NCBI GenBank assembly: GCA_002477945.1
Contig: DLLF01000033.1
Location: 62,001-126,000, forward strand
From: Bacteroidales bacterium UBA7569
GTDB lineage: Bacteria; Bacteroidota; Bacteroidia; Bacteroidales; Paludibacteraceae
DNA length: 64,000 bases
Reading direction: 5' to 3'
The position numbers and the translations under genes were made by a program. Positions 37,311 through 46,408 of the stretch are shown in pieces. Below the pieces are notes generated by a model. The model was not told where the DNA came from, did no database searches, and saw nothing but the letters and a program-made list of their open reading frames with translations. The number at the start of each line of letters is the position of its first letter. Within the stretch, counting starts at the first letter, position 1.

Positions 37311-39989
37311 ATGAAACACAAATCTACTCTCTTAACCGTATTCTTTCTGTTCTGTACAATCGTTCTTATGCTTGCATCTAACCCTAAGCAGGAGTTCCGT
37401 GCCTCATGGGTGGCTACTGTTTGGGGAATTGATTGGCCGCATACAAAAGGAAATGTGTCTGCACAGAAAGCGGAGATGGATCTTATCTTGGATCGTGCCA
37501 AGGCTGCTAACATGACTGCTGTCATGCTGCAAGTACGTAGTTACTCCGATGCATTGTATTGTTCCACGGTGGGCGAACCGTGGAGTTCTGTCCTTACGGG
37601 AACGCGTGGCAAAGACCCGGGCTACGATCCTCTTGCCTACGCTGTAGAGCAGGCGCATGCGCGCGGATTGGAACTCCATGCTTGGATCAATCCGTATCGT
37701 CTCGGGAACAACAGTCTTCGCTCAAGTCAAATCCAAGATAACTGGATATTGCTCTCCGGAACATCGCAAATCCTTGACCCTGGAAACTCTGCCGTACGTG
37801 GCTATGTACTCTCGGTGATAGAAGATATTATCGACCATTATGACATTGACGGTATCATTTTCGACGACTATTTCTATAATGGCATAAAGTCTTCCTATTC
37901 CGCCACGCAAGCCCCTAACGAAACGCCGATGACAGCGGCGAACAATCCTCACAACTTGTCATTGGGTGATTGGCGCCGTGAGAATGTGAACTTGTTTGTC
38001 AAGTCTGTTATGCAGAGCATTGCAGCGAAAAAACCTTATCTGCGTTTCGGTATAGGACCTGCTGGCGTTTGGAGTACGTCTGCACATAGCGTGTACAACG
38101 AAGATTACACATCTTCCGACTACATTTCCTCTTGCCCGGGTTCTTGGGATGTCTATTCCGATTTGTTCTGCGATGGAGCCGCATGGTTGAAACGTGGGTA
38201 TATCGACTATATCTCGCCGCAACTCTATTGGCCCATGCTCCCGACATCGGATAAATACTATGCATCCAGTTCTTTCAGCAAGTTATGCCCTTGGTGGGCT
38301 AACCTCGCTTTCCGCTACAATCGCCATTTCTATGTGAGTCAGGATGTGGCAAACAATAAGAATGACAAAGCGCCGGATGCACGGTTTAATTCTCCCGATG
38401 AAATCAAAGCGCAGATGAATGAATTGCGGAGCAATGGAAAAGTGAAAGGAAGTATATTCTACAATACAAAGTATCTCTTCAATATCGGTGGCTGCAATAG
38501 TTATTTTTCTTCCTCTGAGGGATACCATACTTTCTTGGTGAATGATTGGTACTCTACCAAGTCTGTCGTGCCGCCAATTGATTGGCGTGAAGCACCCGAA
38601 TTGGCAAAGCCCTCCGAAATATCATTGGTGGGTGCCAACCTGATGTGGACACATCCTTCTTCGCCTCGTTTCACGGTCTATGCCTATCCTAAGGGTATGG
38701 ACACAGAGTCCGCTCTGGAGGATCCTGCCTGTCTGTTAGGGATTACTTATACAACAAGTTTCGATGTGAGCAGTGTGGGAGACATTGCTAATACCACTTT
38801 TGCCGTCTGTCCCTACGACCGGTATGGCAACGAATACGAACCGATAGTGTACAACGAAGGGGAGAGTACACTGCCAATGGGTACGGTCTCCATAACGCCG
38901 TTGTGGTCAAAGACTGTCTCGGAAGCGGCATATCTGACGACAGGAGCCGTTAACCGCAGTATGGCGTACTATAATGGTCAATTGTATATTCCTGATAAGA
39001 ATGCAGGTGCCTTTGCTGTAGTTAATGCCGAAACAGGTTCTTTGCAGGCTACCCGCACTATTGGTTCCTCTGCTTTCTGGCAGCACAACCTGCGCATCAC
39101 CGATGACGGGCAATTGCTCATGGGTAACACAGCGTCTGGCAGCACTTCGATGCAGATGAAAATGGGTTCCGTTGCATCCGATGGTTATGCTGACCTGGCT
39201 TCTGTCGCTATTGCGGGACGATGCGACTATTTCTATCCTTATGGTACTTGGAGTAATAAGGGTTTTGCATTGGCATTGAGCAATACGGGACACTTGGTGA
39301 AAATCCCGTTTGCCGGTGGCAGTCTGCAGACGGCTGTGGCGGTGGATAACGACGGTTTGCCGAGTGGAACGTCTGCCAAGGCTGTTCCATTGGATGCGGG
39401 CAGTTTCTATGCTTCTGTGGCAGGGCAGTTGCCTACACGCCACTTGATTGCAACGGGCGAAAAGATGGAAGAGTTTCCTGCTAACACATCGGCTGTTGCG
39501 GTAAATGCTTCTGGCGTTTGTACGTTCACTCTCCTCGGGCATCGCTATTTGGTGCTTCCTGCCGATGTAAATGGTGGTTTCGAGGTCTATGAGACAACCT
39601 ACGGACTTGGTAACGCACGGCGGGTCATATCTGCAACACCGCCTCTCGGAAGTGCTGCGAATGCGTCCTATACTGTTGATTTCTGTACAGCGGTCAGTGA
39701 CAATGATGCCTGTATCTATGTGTTGGCACCGGATAATGGTCTTGCTGCTTACAAGTTTACTTTCACACCTGTTGCCGACGGTGTGCAGGAGGTTCTTGAC
39801 AATCTGTTCGTTCTTTCCACACCGCAAGGATTGGCACTCTCGTTTGATGGTACACAAGTGGTGGAAATCTATGGTATCAATGGTGTCCTCATCTCCAGAG
39901 AAACGGCTGTCGGCTCTTTCACTTGTGCTTTGCCGCATGGTGCCTACATCGTCAGGGTGGGGGAACAAGTCAGGAAGTTTATACATTGA
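37311..39989 (+). CDS. Secreted GHL10 (DUF187) glycosyl hydrolase-like protein with C-terminal sorting-type domain
   Basis: An 892-residue protein with signal peptide (cleavage near ASNPKQ) and a GHL10 domain at about 25-400, including FRASWVATVWGIDWPH, YDIDGIIFDDYFY and a GYDPLAYAVEQAHARGLELHAWINPYR segment. A known member of the family, E. coli DigH (YddW), cuts denuded peptidoglycan. The middle (about 430-830) is beta-rich, possibly propeller or Ig-like. The last roughly 50 residues (VVEIYGINGVLISRETAVG..., ending VRVGEQVRKFIH) fit the T9SS-like C-terminal domain. It heads a likely operon with a beta-propeller protein and an amidase. Confidence 0.88.
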   Translation: MKHKSTLLTVFFLFCTIVLMLASNPKQEFRASWVATVWGIDWPHTKGNVSAQKAEMDLILDRAKAANMTAVMLQVRSYSDALYCSTVGEPWSSVLTGTRGKDPGYDPLAYAVEQAHARGLELHAWINPYRLGNNSLRSSQIQDNWILLSGTSQILDPGNSAVRGYVLSVIEDIIDHYDIDGIIFDDYFYNGIKSSYSATQAPNETPMTAANNPHNLSLGDWRRENVNLFVKSVMQSIAAKKPYLRFGIGPAGVWSTSAHSVYNEDYTSSDYISSCPGSWDVYSDLFCDGAAWLKRGYIDYISPQLYWPMLPTSDKYYASSSFSKLCPWWANLAFRYNRHFYVSQDVANNKNDKAPDARFNSPDEIKAQMNELRSNGKVKGSIFYNTKYLFNIGGCNSYFSSSEGYHTFLVNDWYSTKSVVPPIDWREAPELAKPSEISLVGANLMWTHPSSPRFTVYAYPKGMDTESALEDPACLLGITYTTSFDVSSVGDIANTTFAVCPYDRYGNEYEPIVYNEGESTLPMGTVSITPLWSKTVSEAAYLTTGAVNRSMAYYNGQLYIPDKNAGAFAVVNAETGSLQATRTIGSSAFWQHNLRITDDGQLLMGNTASGSTSMQMKMGSVASDGYADLASVAIAGRCDYFYPYGTWSNKGFALALSNTGHLVKIPFAGGSLQTAVAVDNDGLPSGTSAKAVPLDAGSFYASVAGQLPTRHLIATGEKMEEFPANTSAVAVNASGVCTFTLLGHRYLVLPADVNGGFEVYETTYGLGNARRVISATPPLGSAANASYTVDFCTAVSDNDACIYVLAPDNGLAAYKFTFTPVADGVQEVLDNLFVLSTPQGLALSFDGTQVVEIYGINGVLISRETAVGSFTCALPHGAYIVRVGEQVRKFIH

Positions 39990-40035
39990 CAATAACAATA
40001 CTATAAGTAAAACAAAACCTTAAATTCACATCAGT

Positions 40036-40953
40036 ATGAAAAAAATCTTATTTATGCTCATGGCGTTTGCGACATGGTCGGCAAATGCTCAACTGATTGA
40101 GGTGGCGTCTGTCGAACAACTCAAGATGCCGTCAAACTTAGAAAACACCAAAGTGGCGGGAGTCAGTCCCGATGGTGCTTATATTTTGCTCACCGGTATG
40201 AATAATGCAGGTTTGCAAAAGTACGACGTGGCAACCGGCAAAGTGGAAACAATCTCCACGGCAGCGGGAGCAGGCTACAATGTGGTTATTTCTTCCGATG
40301 GAAACAATGTCGTTTATCGTGAGACAACAATGGGAAAAGACAAATTGAACCGTTCTTCCCTTGTTCGCAAAGATCTGACAACGAAGAAGACAACGACATT
40401 GGTGAAACCCACTCGCAACCTGAATGGCTACACTCTGAAAGGCAATTCCATCTTGTCGGTAGAAAAACGCCAACTCCGAGTACAGGCGTTGAATAAAAAA
40501 CAGCCTGTTGAGAAGAGCGTTCCTGTTGTCTCTATTCAAGATCGCCAACTCATGCTGACCATCAACGGAGAAACCCGTGTACTCTCGCCAAATGGTCAGG
40601 ACAAGAGTTATATATGGCCGTCCGTTTCTCCCGATGGAACCAAGGTTTGCTACTATGTGGCAGGTAATGGCGCATGGGTGGCTGATATAGACGGAAGCAA
40701 TCCCCGTTTCATTGCTCGCGACTGCCGTGCCGCAAAGTGGTACAACAACGAGATTATCATCGGTATGGCAGATGAGGATGACGGCTATGTGCAGACAGCA
40801 TCGGATATTGTGGCGTACAACCTTAAGGGAGAACATCAGGTTCTTACGTCGGGTCTGATAGCCATGTATCCTTATGTGGCAGCCAACGGAAGCCAAATAG
40901 TGTTCTCCACCGATGAGGGCGATACTTACCTTATTCGTATTAACAAGAAATAA
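40036..40953 (+). CDS. Secreted TolB-like beta-propeller protein
   Basis: A 305-residue protein with a signal peptide (MKKILFMLMAFATWSANAQ). WD40-like PD40 blades are visible (GVSPDGAYILLTG, SVSPDGTKVCYYVAG), six blades in total, giving a propeller resembling the TolB C-terminal domain. It has no T9SS-type tail, so it is probably periplasmic or outer-membrane-associated. Its stop codon overlaps the start of the amidase gene (TAATG), which implies coupling. It may bind a protein or act as a scaffold for the neighbouring hydrolases. That role is inference. Confidence 0.75.
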   Translation: MKKILFMLMAFATWSANAQLIEVASVEQLKMPSNLENTKVAGVSPDGAYILLTGMNNAGLQKYDVATGKVETISTAAGAGYNVVISSDGNNVVYRETTMGKDKLNRSSLVRKDLTTKKTTTLVKPTRNLNGYTLKGNSILSVEKRQLRVQALNKKQPVEKSVPVVSIQDRQLMLTINGETRVLSPNGQDKSYIWPSVSPDGTKVCYYVAGNGAWVADIDGSNPRFIARDCRAAKWYNNEIIIGMADEDDGYVQTASDIVAYNLKGEHQVLTSGLIAMYPYVAANGSQIVFSTDEGDTYLIRINKK

Positions 40954-43900
40954 TGAATACCATGAAACGATATCTTTTAGTGGTGGTCACCACTTTGTTG
41001 GCTCTGCCTTTTGCCAATGCTTCCGACCTCACGGGCAAGCGTATCTATGTCAATCCCGGACACGGCTCATTCGGATCCGATGACCGTCCTATGGCGACCA
41101 TTCCTTATCCTGCATTGTCATCCACAGGTATGCCCGATACATGCGGTTTCTATGAGACGAACACCAACCTTTGGAAGTGTCTCTACCTCGGCAAGAAACT
41201 TGAGGCTGCAGGTGCCACCGTCCTTTATTCCCGCACGGAATGTGGTCCCTGGCCTTATGCAAAAGTGAACGGACAGTATCCTGATTACACCCCAGAAGGC
41301 TATAAGGCTTTACCCGATTACGCCCAATACAATCGCAAACTGAGTGAAATCTGCGAAGAAGTGGAAGCCAATAATATCGACTACTTCATTTCCGTCCACT
41401 CCAATGCGGCTACTGAGGGTTCAAATACCAATTACCCGTTGGTTATCTATCGCGGTTATGATGACATAACCAAGACATCCGAAGATGGTGCTAACACGTA
41501 TGTAGAGGGCAGCCGTGAAAAGGCTGAGGCTGTTTGGGCATACCGTTTTGGTATTATGGCAAGTGGCATAGACCCTGCTTCATCCTACTCAATCACCAAC
41601 AAGAATATCCGTGGTGACTTTGATTTCTACTTGAAGAATAACAAAACTACTCGTACAGACCCCGTAACGGGCAATGCATACAAAGGCTACCTAAGTGTAC
41701 TGAAACATGGTGCTCCAGGCTTCTTGGTAGAGGGCTATTTCCATACCTATCAGCCGGCACGCCACCGCGCATTGAACCACGACTATTGCCACCAAGAGGG
41801 CTTGGCATACTATCGTGGTATCGTGGACTACTATGGGGCTGACAAAGAGACAACGGGCTACATTATGGGTACCGTCAAAGACCTGCATCGCAAGATGAGC
41901 AACCCGCTGTTCAATTATGCACCCAAGACCAACGACCAGTGGATACCTTGCAACGGCGCAGAGGTCACACTGCTCAAGGGCGGTGTAGAGGTGGCTAAAT
42001 ACAATGTGGACACGCTGTACAACGGCATCTTCGTATTCGAGAACCTCATCCCGGGTGATGACTACACCTTGGACGCTACTTGCAAAGGCTACAATCCTTT
42101 GACCGACGACCAGAAAGTAAAGTTCTCGGTGAAAGCCAACGAGACCACCTATCAGATGATTTACCTGTCCGACACCTCGTATGTGCCGCCCACGGTAACC
42201 TACTACAACTACCCCGAGCCTGAGCAGCCTGCTTACCTGCAGTTGGCAGGCACATACGAGATGAAGCAGTCCTTTATTGGCAAGAAGTTGGCAGATGTAT
42301 TGGTGGGCAAGACCGTTCGCCGCGTACTCTACCGCAATGGCAATATGTACATCTTGGCTATTGATGCTGCCAAGGATCCTACCCTTATAGAGGTGGATGC
42401 CGAGAAGCAGACCGTACTCCATACCCTGCCCACAGACTTCTGTTCGGTAGTCTCTGCCGACGGTTACAAACTGAGCGACATCACCTTCACCGCCGACGGC
42501 TACTTGGTAGGTTGCAATATGGAGCATACTACGTTTACTCCTGCTAACAAGTGGAATATCTATAAGTGGGAGTCTGATGCTACAGGGTGGGAAGGTGCGT
42601 TGTGGTTCAACAATACCAACAATGAGGCAGCCGGCAACTACTCTAATGCAATGGTTGGTTCCACATTGGCATACTCGGGAACAACAGAGGATGGTATGAT
42701 TGCTTCCACTGCATATACTACCGGTGCCGCTTCCCATGGTGTACGTTTTGTTATATACACTATTTACCAAAACAACTACGCAGGTGCATTGCGCAACCAA
42801 CCTGCTGGCATTACCTTGACTGAATATGGTCATGATGTACAGATGGTAGTTTCACCACGTGACGACAAGAGTTTCATCTTCTCATCGCCCAATAAGAACG
42901 CCATTGAGTGGCAGGTAGTAAACACCACAAAATCCGAACCCAAAATAATGGGTACACTGCCTTTCCACACCAATGTGGCCAACTACTTCAAGTACGCACA
43001 TCGTGATATAATGGTTACTCCTGCTGAGGACGCAGACGGTAAGAACATCGGCGTAGCACTCTACGACATCACCGATGGCCTTGACAAGGCTGCTCTCATT
43101 AAGACTACCAACACCACTTTGGATGCCGCAGACGCAACCTATACGATGGCAGCGAGTGTAGTAAAGGACGCAGATATCACCTTATACTTGGTACGTGACA
43201 GTCTCATCAGCAAGTTCACCACCGTGGGTGTTGACCAACCTGCCGTTGCTTCTATTATGGCATACAACCTCAATGTGGTAGAGAGCGGAGATAACTATGT
43301 ATTCTCCTTCAATGCCAACTCGGACGCCGTGAGTGCCAACCTTATCTTCTACGCAGCAGACAATACCGAAGTAGGTGCTGTAGAGTTGGCTAATGTAGTG
43401 AAAGGTGCAAACTCATTTACCATTGCCAAGGACGAACTCCCTGGTGATGTAGGTGCTACCATGACATGGGCAGTGGAGTTGCAAGGGCAATCCATCAGCA
43501 ATATCAGCACCTTGTACAAAGCGACTTCGAAATCATTAGGTTTGACACGTCCATTCATTTCTATCAACAACTCACCTGAGTCCGAGTACTTCCAGTATCT
43601 CTACCTTATGGATAGGGTTGGGAGTTCTAAAGCAAATAGTGGGTTATATGCATTCAAGCCTGACTACACCCGTATCAACACCACTCCATATAAAGGCGGA
43701 CGTGCAATGTACGGTTCTCCGTATCGTACTTTTGTGGATGACCAAGGCTACATCTGGATTTCTGACGGTTCCGATGGATACTCCAATGTGATAGTAGCAG
43801 ACCCTGCTAACTTAGAAAATGGTAAGTACGAGGAATTCTTCCAAGGCACGCGTGATAAAAATGGTATCATCACCAATAATGGTGTCGAGGTAGGTTCTTC

Positions 43901-44675
43901 TTCGTTAGGTATATCCATCTATGGTACGGGCAAAGAAACGAAACTACTTTCTCTCAATGAGGATGGCGGCACATCGTTGGTGGCCAACTCTATTACCATC
44001 TACAATATTGGCACAGAAGAGGGTACTTACAAGCATTCATGGAATGAGGCTCCTTCTGCTGTAATCAAAACACAAGGTATTGTATATGACGGCTATCCAC
44101 TTGGATGCACACATGGTATATGGGTGGCTTCGCGTCGTGCAGCAGGACAAAACAACACAGGTTATACTGCTCTCAAATTCTACGATTGGGAAGGAAATGA
44201 GCAAATGAACTCTGCCAAAGATCCTTATAAGGATATTATTAACGGAGGCTTTTCCGGAGCATGTGCACTGAGTACAGATGAATCCGTATTGTATTTCATT
44301 GATGGTTCCAAGCATATTATGGTATGGGACATTGTATGGGAAGGCAACAAGCCCGTGATGACACTGCGTTATATGTTTGATTGCGGTCTCTCATCTATTC
44401 GAGAAATGCACCTTGACTATGCAGGCAACTTGGTATGCTCAGGAGAAGATGCAGTTGCTGTTTTCTCTCTGCCGAAGGCTGACAACACCACCATCATCCC
44501 TGCCCGCAAGGCACTGACAGTGGTTAAAAGCGGCATAGGATCTGCTATTGACGATGTGGAGAATTCTACCCATTTGGATGTGGCTCTACCGATGTACGAT
44601 GTATTGGGTCGCCAAGTGGACGAAACATACAGAGGCATTGTGATCCAGAAAGGCAAGAAGTTCCTGCGCCAATAG
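40953..44675 (+). CDS. Secreted N-acetylmuramoyl-L-alanine amidase with large beta-rich C-terminal part
   Basis: A 1240-residue protein with signal peptide. The Amidase_3 domain covers residues about 28-300. Predicted zinc ligands are H37 (PGHG), E68 (YETN) and H149 (SVHSN), with the catalytic Glu in FLVEGYFH near 262, so all key residues appear present. An Ig-like region covers about 305-410 (GAEVTLLKGGVEVAKYNVDT). The rest to about 1190 is beta-rich with propeller-like repeats, and the C-terminus (MYDVLGRQVDETYRGIVIQKGKKFL) is a clear T9SS-like sorting domain. Amidases of this family cut the bond between muramic acid and the stem peptide. Confidence 0.88.
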   Translation: MNTMKRYLLVVVTTLLALPFANASDLTGKRIYVNPGHGSFGSDDRPMATIPYPALSSTGMPDTCGFYETNTNLWKCLYLGKKLEAAGATVLYSRTECGPWPYAKVNGQYPDYTPEGYKALPDYAQYNRKLSEICEEVEANNIDYFISVHSNAATEGSNTNYPLVIYRGYDDITKTSEDGANTYVEGSREKAEAVWAYRFGIMASGIDPASSYSITNKNIRGDFDFYLKNNKTTRTDPVTGNAYKGYLSVLKHGAPGFLVEGYFHTYQPARHRALNHDYCHQEGLAYYRGIVDYYGADKETTGYIMGTVKDLHRKMSNPLFNYAPKTNDQWIPCNGAEVTLLKGGVEVAKYNVDTLYNGIFVFENLIPGDDYTLDATCKGYNPLTDDQKVKFSVKANETTYQMIYLSDTSYVPPTVTYYNYPEPEQPAYLQLAGTYEMKQSFIGKKLADVLVGKTVRRVLYRNGNMYILAIDAAKDPTLIEVDAEKQTVLHTLPTDFCSVVSADGYKLSDITFTADGYLVGCNMEHTTFTPANKWNIYKWESDATGWEGALWFNNTNNEAAGNYSNAMVGSTLAYSGTTEDGMIASTAYTTGAASHGVRFVIYTIYQNNYAGALRNQPAGITLTEYGHDVQMVVSPRDDKSFIFSSPNKNAIEWQVVNTTKSEPKIMGTLPFHTNVANYFKYAHRDIMVTPAEDADGKNIGVALYDITDGLDKAALIKTTNTTLDAADATYTMAASVVKDADITLYLVRDSLISKFTTVGVDQPAVASIMAYNLNVVESGDNYVFSFNANSDAVSANLIFYAADNTEVGAVELANVVKGANSFTIAKDELPGDVGATMTWAVELQGQSISNISTLYKATSKSLGLTRPFISINNSPESEYFQYLYLMDRVGSSKANSGLYAFKPDYTRINTTPYKGGRAMYGSPYRTFVDDQGYIWISDGSDGYSNVIVADPANLENGKYEEFFQGTRDKNGIITNNGVEVGSSSLGISIYGTGKETKLLSLNEDGGTSLVANSITIYNIGTEEGTYKHSWNEAPSAVIKTQGIVYDGYPLGCTHGIWVASRRAAGQNNTGYTALKFYDWEGNEQMNSAKDPYKDIINGGFSGACALSTDESVLYFIDGSKHIMVWDIVWEGNKPVMTLRYMFDCGLSSIREMHLDYAGNLVCSGEDAVAVFSLPKADNTTIIPARKALTVVKSGIGSAIDDVENSTHLDVALPMYDVLGRQVDETYRGIVIQKGKKFLRQ

Positions 44676-44738
44676 GGGACAATACCCCATATATGGTTGA
44701 GAGATAAAGAAGAACTCCTTGTTATCTTCAATCGATGA

Positions 44739-44780
44739 GAAACAGGGGTGTGTACGGAAACCAGTACACACCCCTGTTTC
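44739..44780 (+). terminator. Long inverted repeat after amidase gene (terminator-like)
   Basis: A 17-bp arm, GAAACAGGGGTGTGTAC (44739-44755), pairs with GTACACACCCCTGTTTC (44764-44780), with an 8-nt loop. No clear T-tract follows. It is the only strong structure in the gap between the amidase and dgt. Confidence 0.7.
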
Positions 44781-44926
44781 CATATACAAACGATTATGGC
44801 AAACCATCAGAAGAGTTGCGCAGACAGGATGTTCCGCCAGGTCGCGATTGTCGTGACGGAGTTGTGCCACCCATAGACAGTATTTCTTTTGAGAGAGAAG
44901 CATTTGCAGCAATGGCGGGAAATGGT

Positions 44927-44934
44927 TACATTTG
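44927..44934 (+). promoter_or_regulatory. -7 box (TACATTTG) for dgt
   Basis: TACATTTG fits TAnnTTTG, about 33 bp before dgt. Confidence 0.55.
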
Positions 44935-44966
44935 CGTGATAAAACAATGAAATGAAAGGAACAGTT

Positions 44967-46292
44967 ATGCAATGGGAACAACTCTTAACCACTATCCGAT
45001 TCGGACAAGAGGAATGGTATAATCCGTCGGTCGGTCATGATGCCCGCACCGAATTCCAGAGAGATTTTGACCGTCTTATTTTTTCCGCACCTTTCAGACG
45101 TTTGCAGAACAAGACACAAGTATTTCCTCTTCCCGGTTCCATATTCGTTCATAACCGCCTTACACACAGTTTGGAGGTTTCCTGTGTGGGCAGATCATTA
45201 GGGAACAGGGTATCCAGCGCATTAAAAGGGATATATCCTCTCCGTGGATCGCAATTGGACTTGATCGGTCCAATTGTTTCGGCAGCATGTTTGGCTCATG
45301 ATATGGGTAATCCTCCTTTCGGTCATTCCGGTGAGCAGGCAATAGGTACATATTTCTCAGAAGGGGAAGGGCAGATATGGAAGGACATATTATCTGAAAA
45401 CCAGTGGTCAGACTGCATTCATTTTGAGGGCAATGCCAATGTTTTCCGACTGCTTACCCACCAATTCCAAGGCCGAAGGAGAGGAGGTTTTGTACTGACA
45501 TACAGTACGCTTGCTTCCATTGTGAAATATCCTTATCTTTCGGTACTTTCGCCAAAAGGCAAATTCGGTTTCTTTGACTCGGACAAAGACAATTACCGGA
45601 TCATAGCCTCCCAATTGGGTATTCCTCTTGCCGACGGCAAGGAAGGAATGTATGCACGTTTTCCGTTGGTTTATCTTGTGGAAGCCGCGGACGATATTTG
45701 CTATCAGATTATGGATATAGAAGATGCAACGAAACTGAGAATACTGACAGTCGATGAAACAAAGGATTTGCTTTTAGGGTTCTTTCCGTCTCCCCGCAAG
45801 GATAAGATTTTGAAAACGATGGCATTTGTTGATGATACGAATGAACAGATTGCTTATTTGCGTTCTTGTGTGATTGGGTGTTTGGTGGATAGTTGTACCG
45901 ATGTTTTCATGGAGAACGAGGAAACAATTATGCGTGGTGATTTTACGGGGTCACTTATCAAACATATAGAAACTCCCATAGCAGAGGCTTATGCCCGTTG
46001 TGCGGATGTGTCGAGAGCAAAGATTTATCGTTCGCAGGAAGTGTTGGATGTGGAATTAGCCGGTTATAAAATCATATCCACCTTAATGAATGAATTGGTG
46101 GAGGCCGCATTTCACCCGAACAAAGCCTATTCAAGGCAGTTATTGCAACGTATTCCGGCGCAGTATTCCATCAATTCGGAAGTTCCTTACTTGAAGTTAC
46201 AGGCAATGTTGGATTACATATCGGGTATGACGGATGTCTATGCGCTTGACCTGTATCAGAAAATAACAGGTATGAGTCTGCCTGCCATATAA
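44967..46292 (+). CDS. dgt: Deoxyguanosinetriphosphate triphosphohydrolase-like protein
   Basis: Hydrolyses dGTP (and possibly other dNTPs) to the nucleoside and tripolyphosphate, controlling nucleotide pools. The 441-residue product has the HD-domain residues HSLEV near residue 60 and CLAHDMGNPPFGHSGE near 112. SPLKP-like LSVLSPKGKFGFF near 195 is typical of the family. The ATG at 44967 (MQWEQLL) is preferred over the upstream ATG at 44952 because AAAGGA sits just before it. The 3' end is close to a bidirectional terminator. Confidence 0.93.
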   Translation: MQWEQLLTTIRFGQEEWYNPSVGHDARTEFQRDFDRLIFSAPFRRLQNKTQVFPLPGSIFVHNRLTHSLEVSCVGRSLGNRVSSALKGIYPLRGSQLDLIGPIVSAACLAHDMGNPPFGHSGEQAIGTYFSEGEGQIWKDILSENQWSDCIHFEGNANVFRLLTHQFQGRRRGGFVLTYSTLASIVKYPYLSVLSPKGKFGFFDSDKDNYRIIASQLGIPLADGKEGMYARFPLVYLVEAADDICYQIMDIEDATKLRILTVDETKDLLLGFFPSPRKDKILKTMAFVDDTNEQIAYLRSCVIGCLVDSCTDVFMENEETIMRGDFTGSLIKHIETPIAEAYARCADVSRAKIYRSQEVLDVELAGYKIISTLMNELVEAAFHPNKAYSRQLLQRIPAQYSINSEVPYLKLQAMLDYISGMTDVYALDLYQKITGMSLPAI

Positions 46293-46319
46293 GTTGCGAA
46301 ATGATAGTAGAATACAGGA

Positions 46320-46354
46320 AAAACACCTGATGAAATCGGGTGTTTTCTTTCTTT
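46320..46354. terminator. Bidirectional terminator between dgt and glgB
   Basis: AAAACACC (46320-46327) pairs with GGTGTTTT (46339-46346). T-rich stretches follow on both strands, serving dgt (plus) and glgB (minus). Confidence 0.8.
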
Positions 46355-46408
46355 GTCAGTGTTGCATACCGCGATAGTGGCACAGCAATGTTCCGTACTC
46401 ATATTCCT

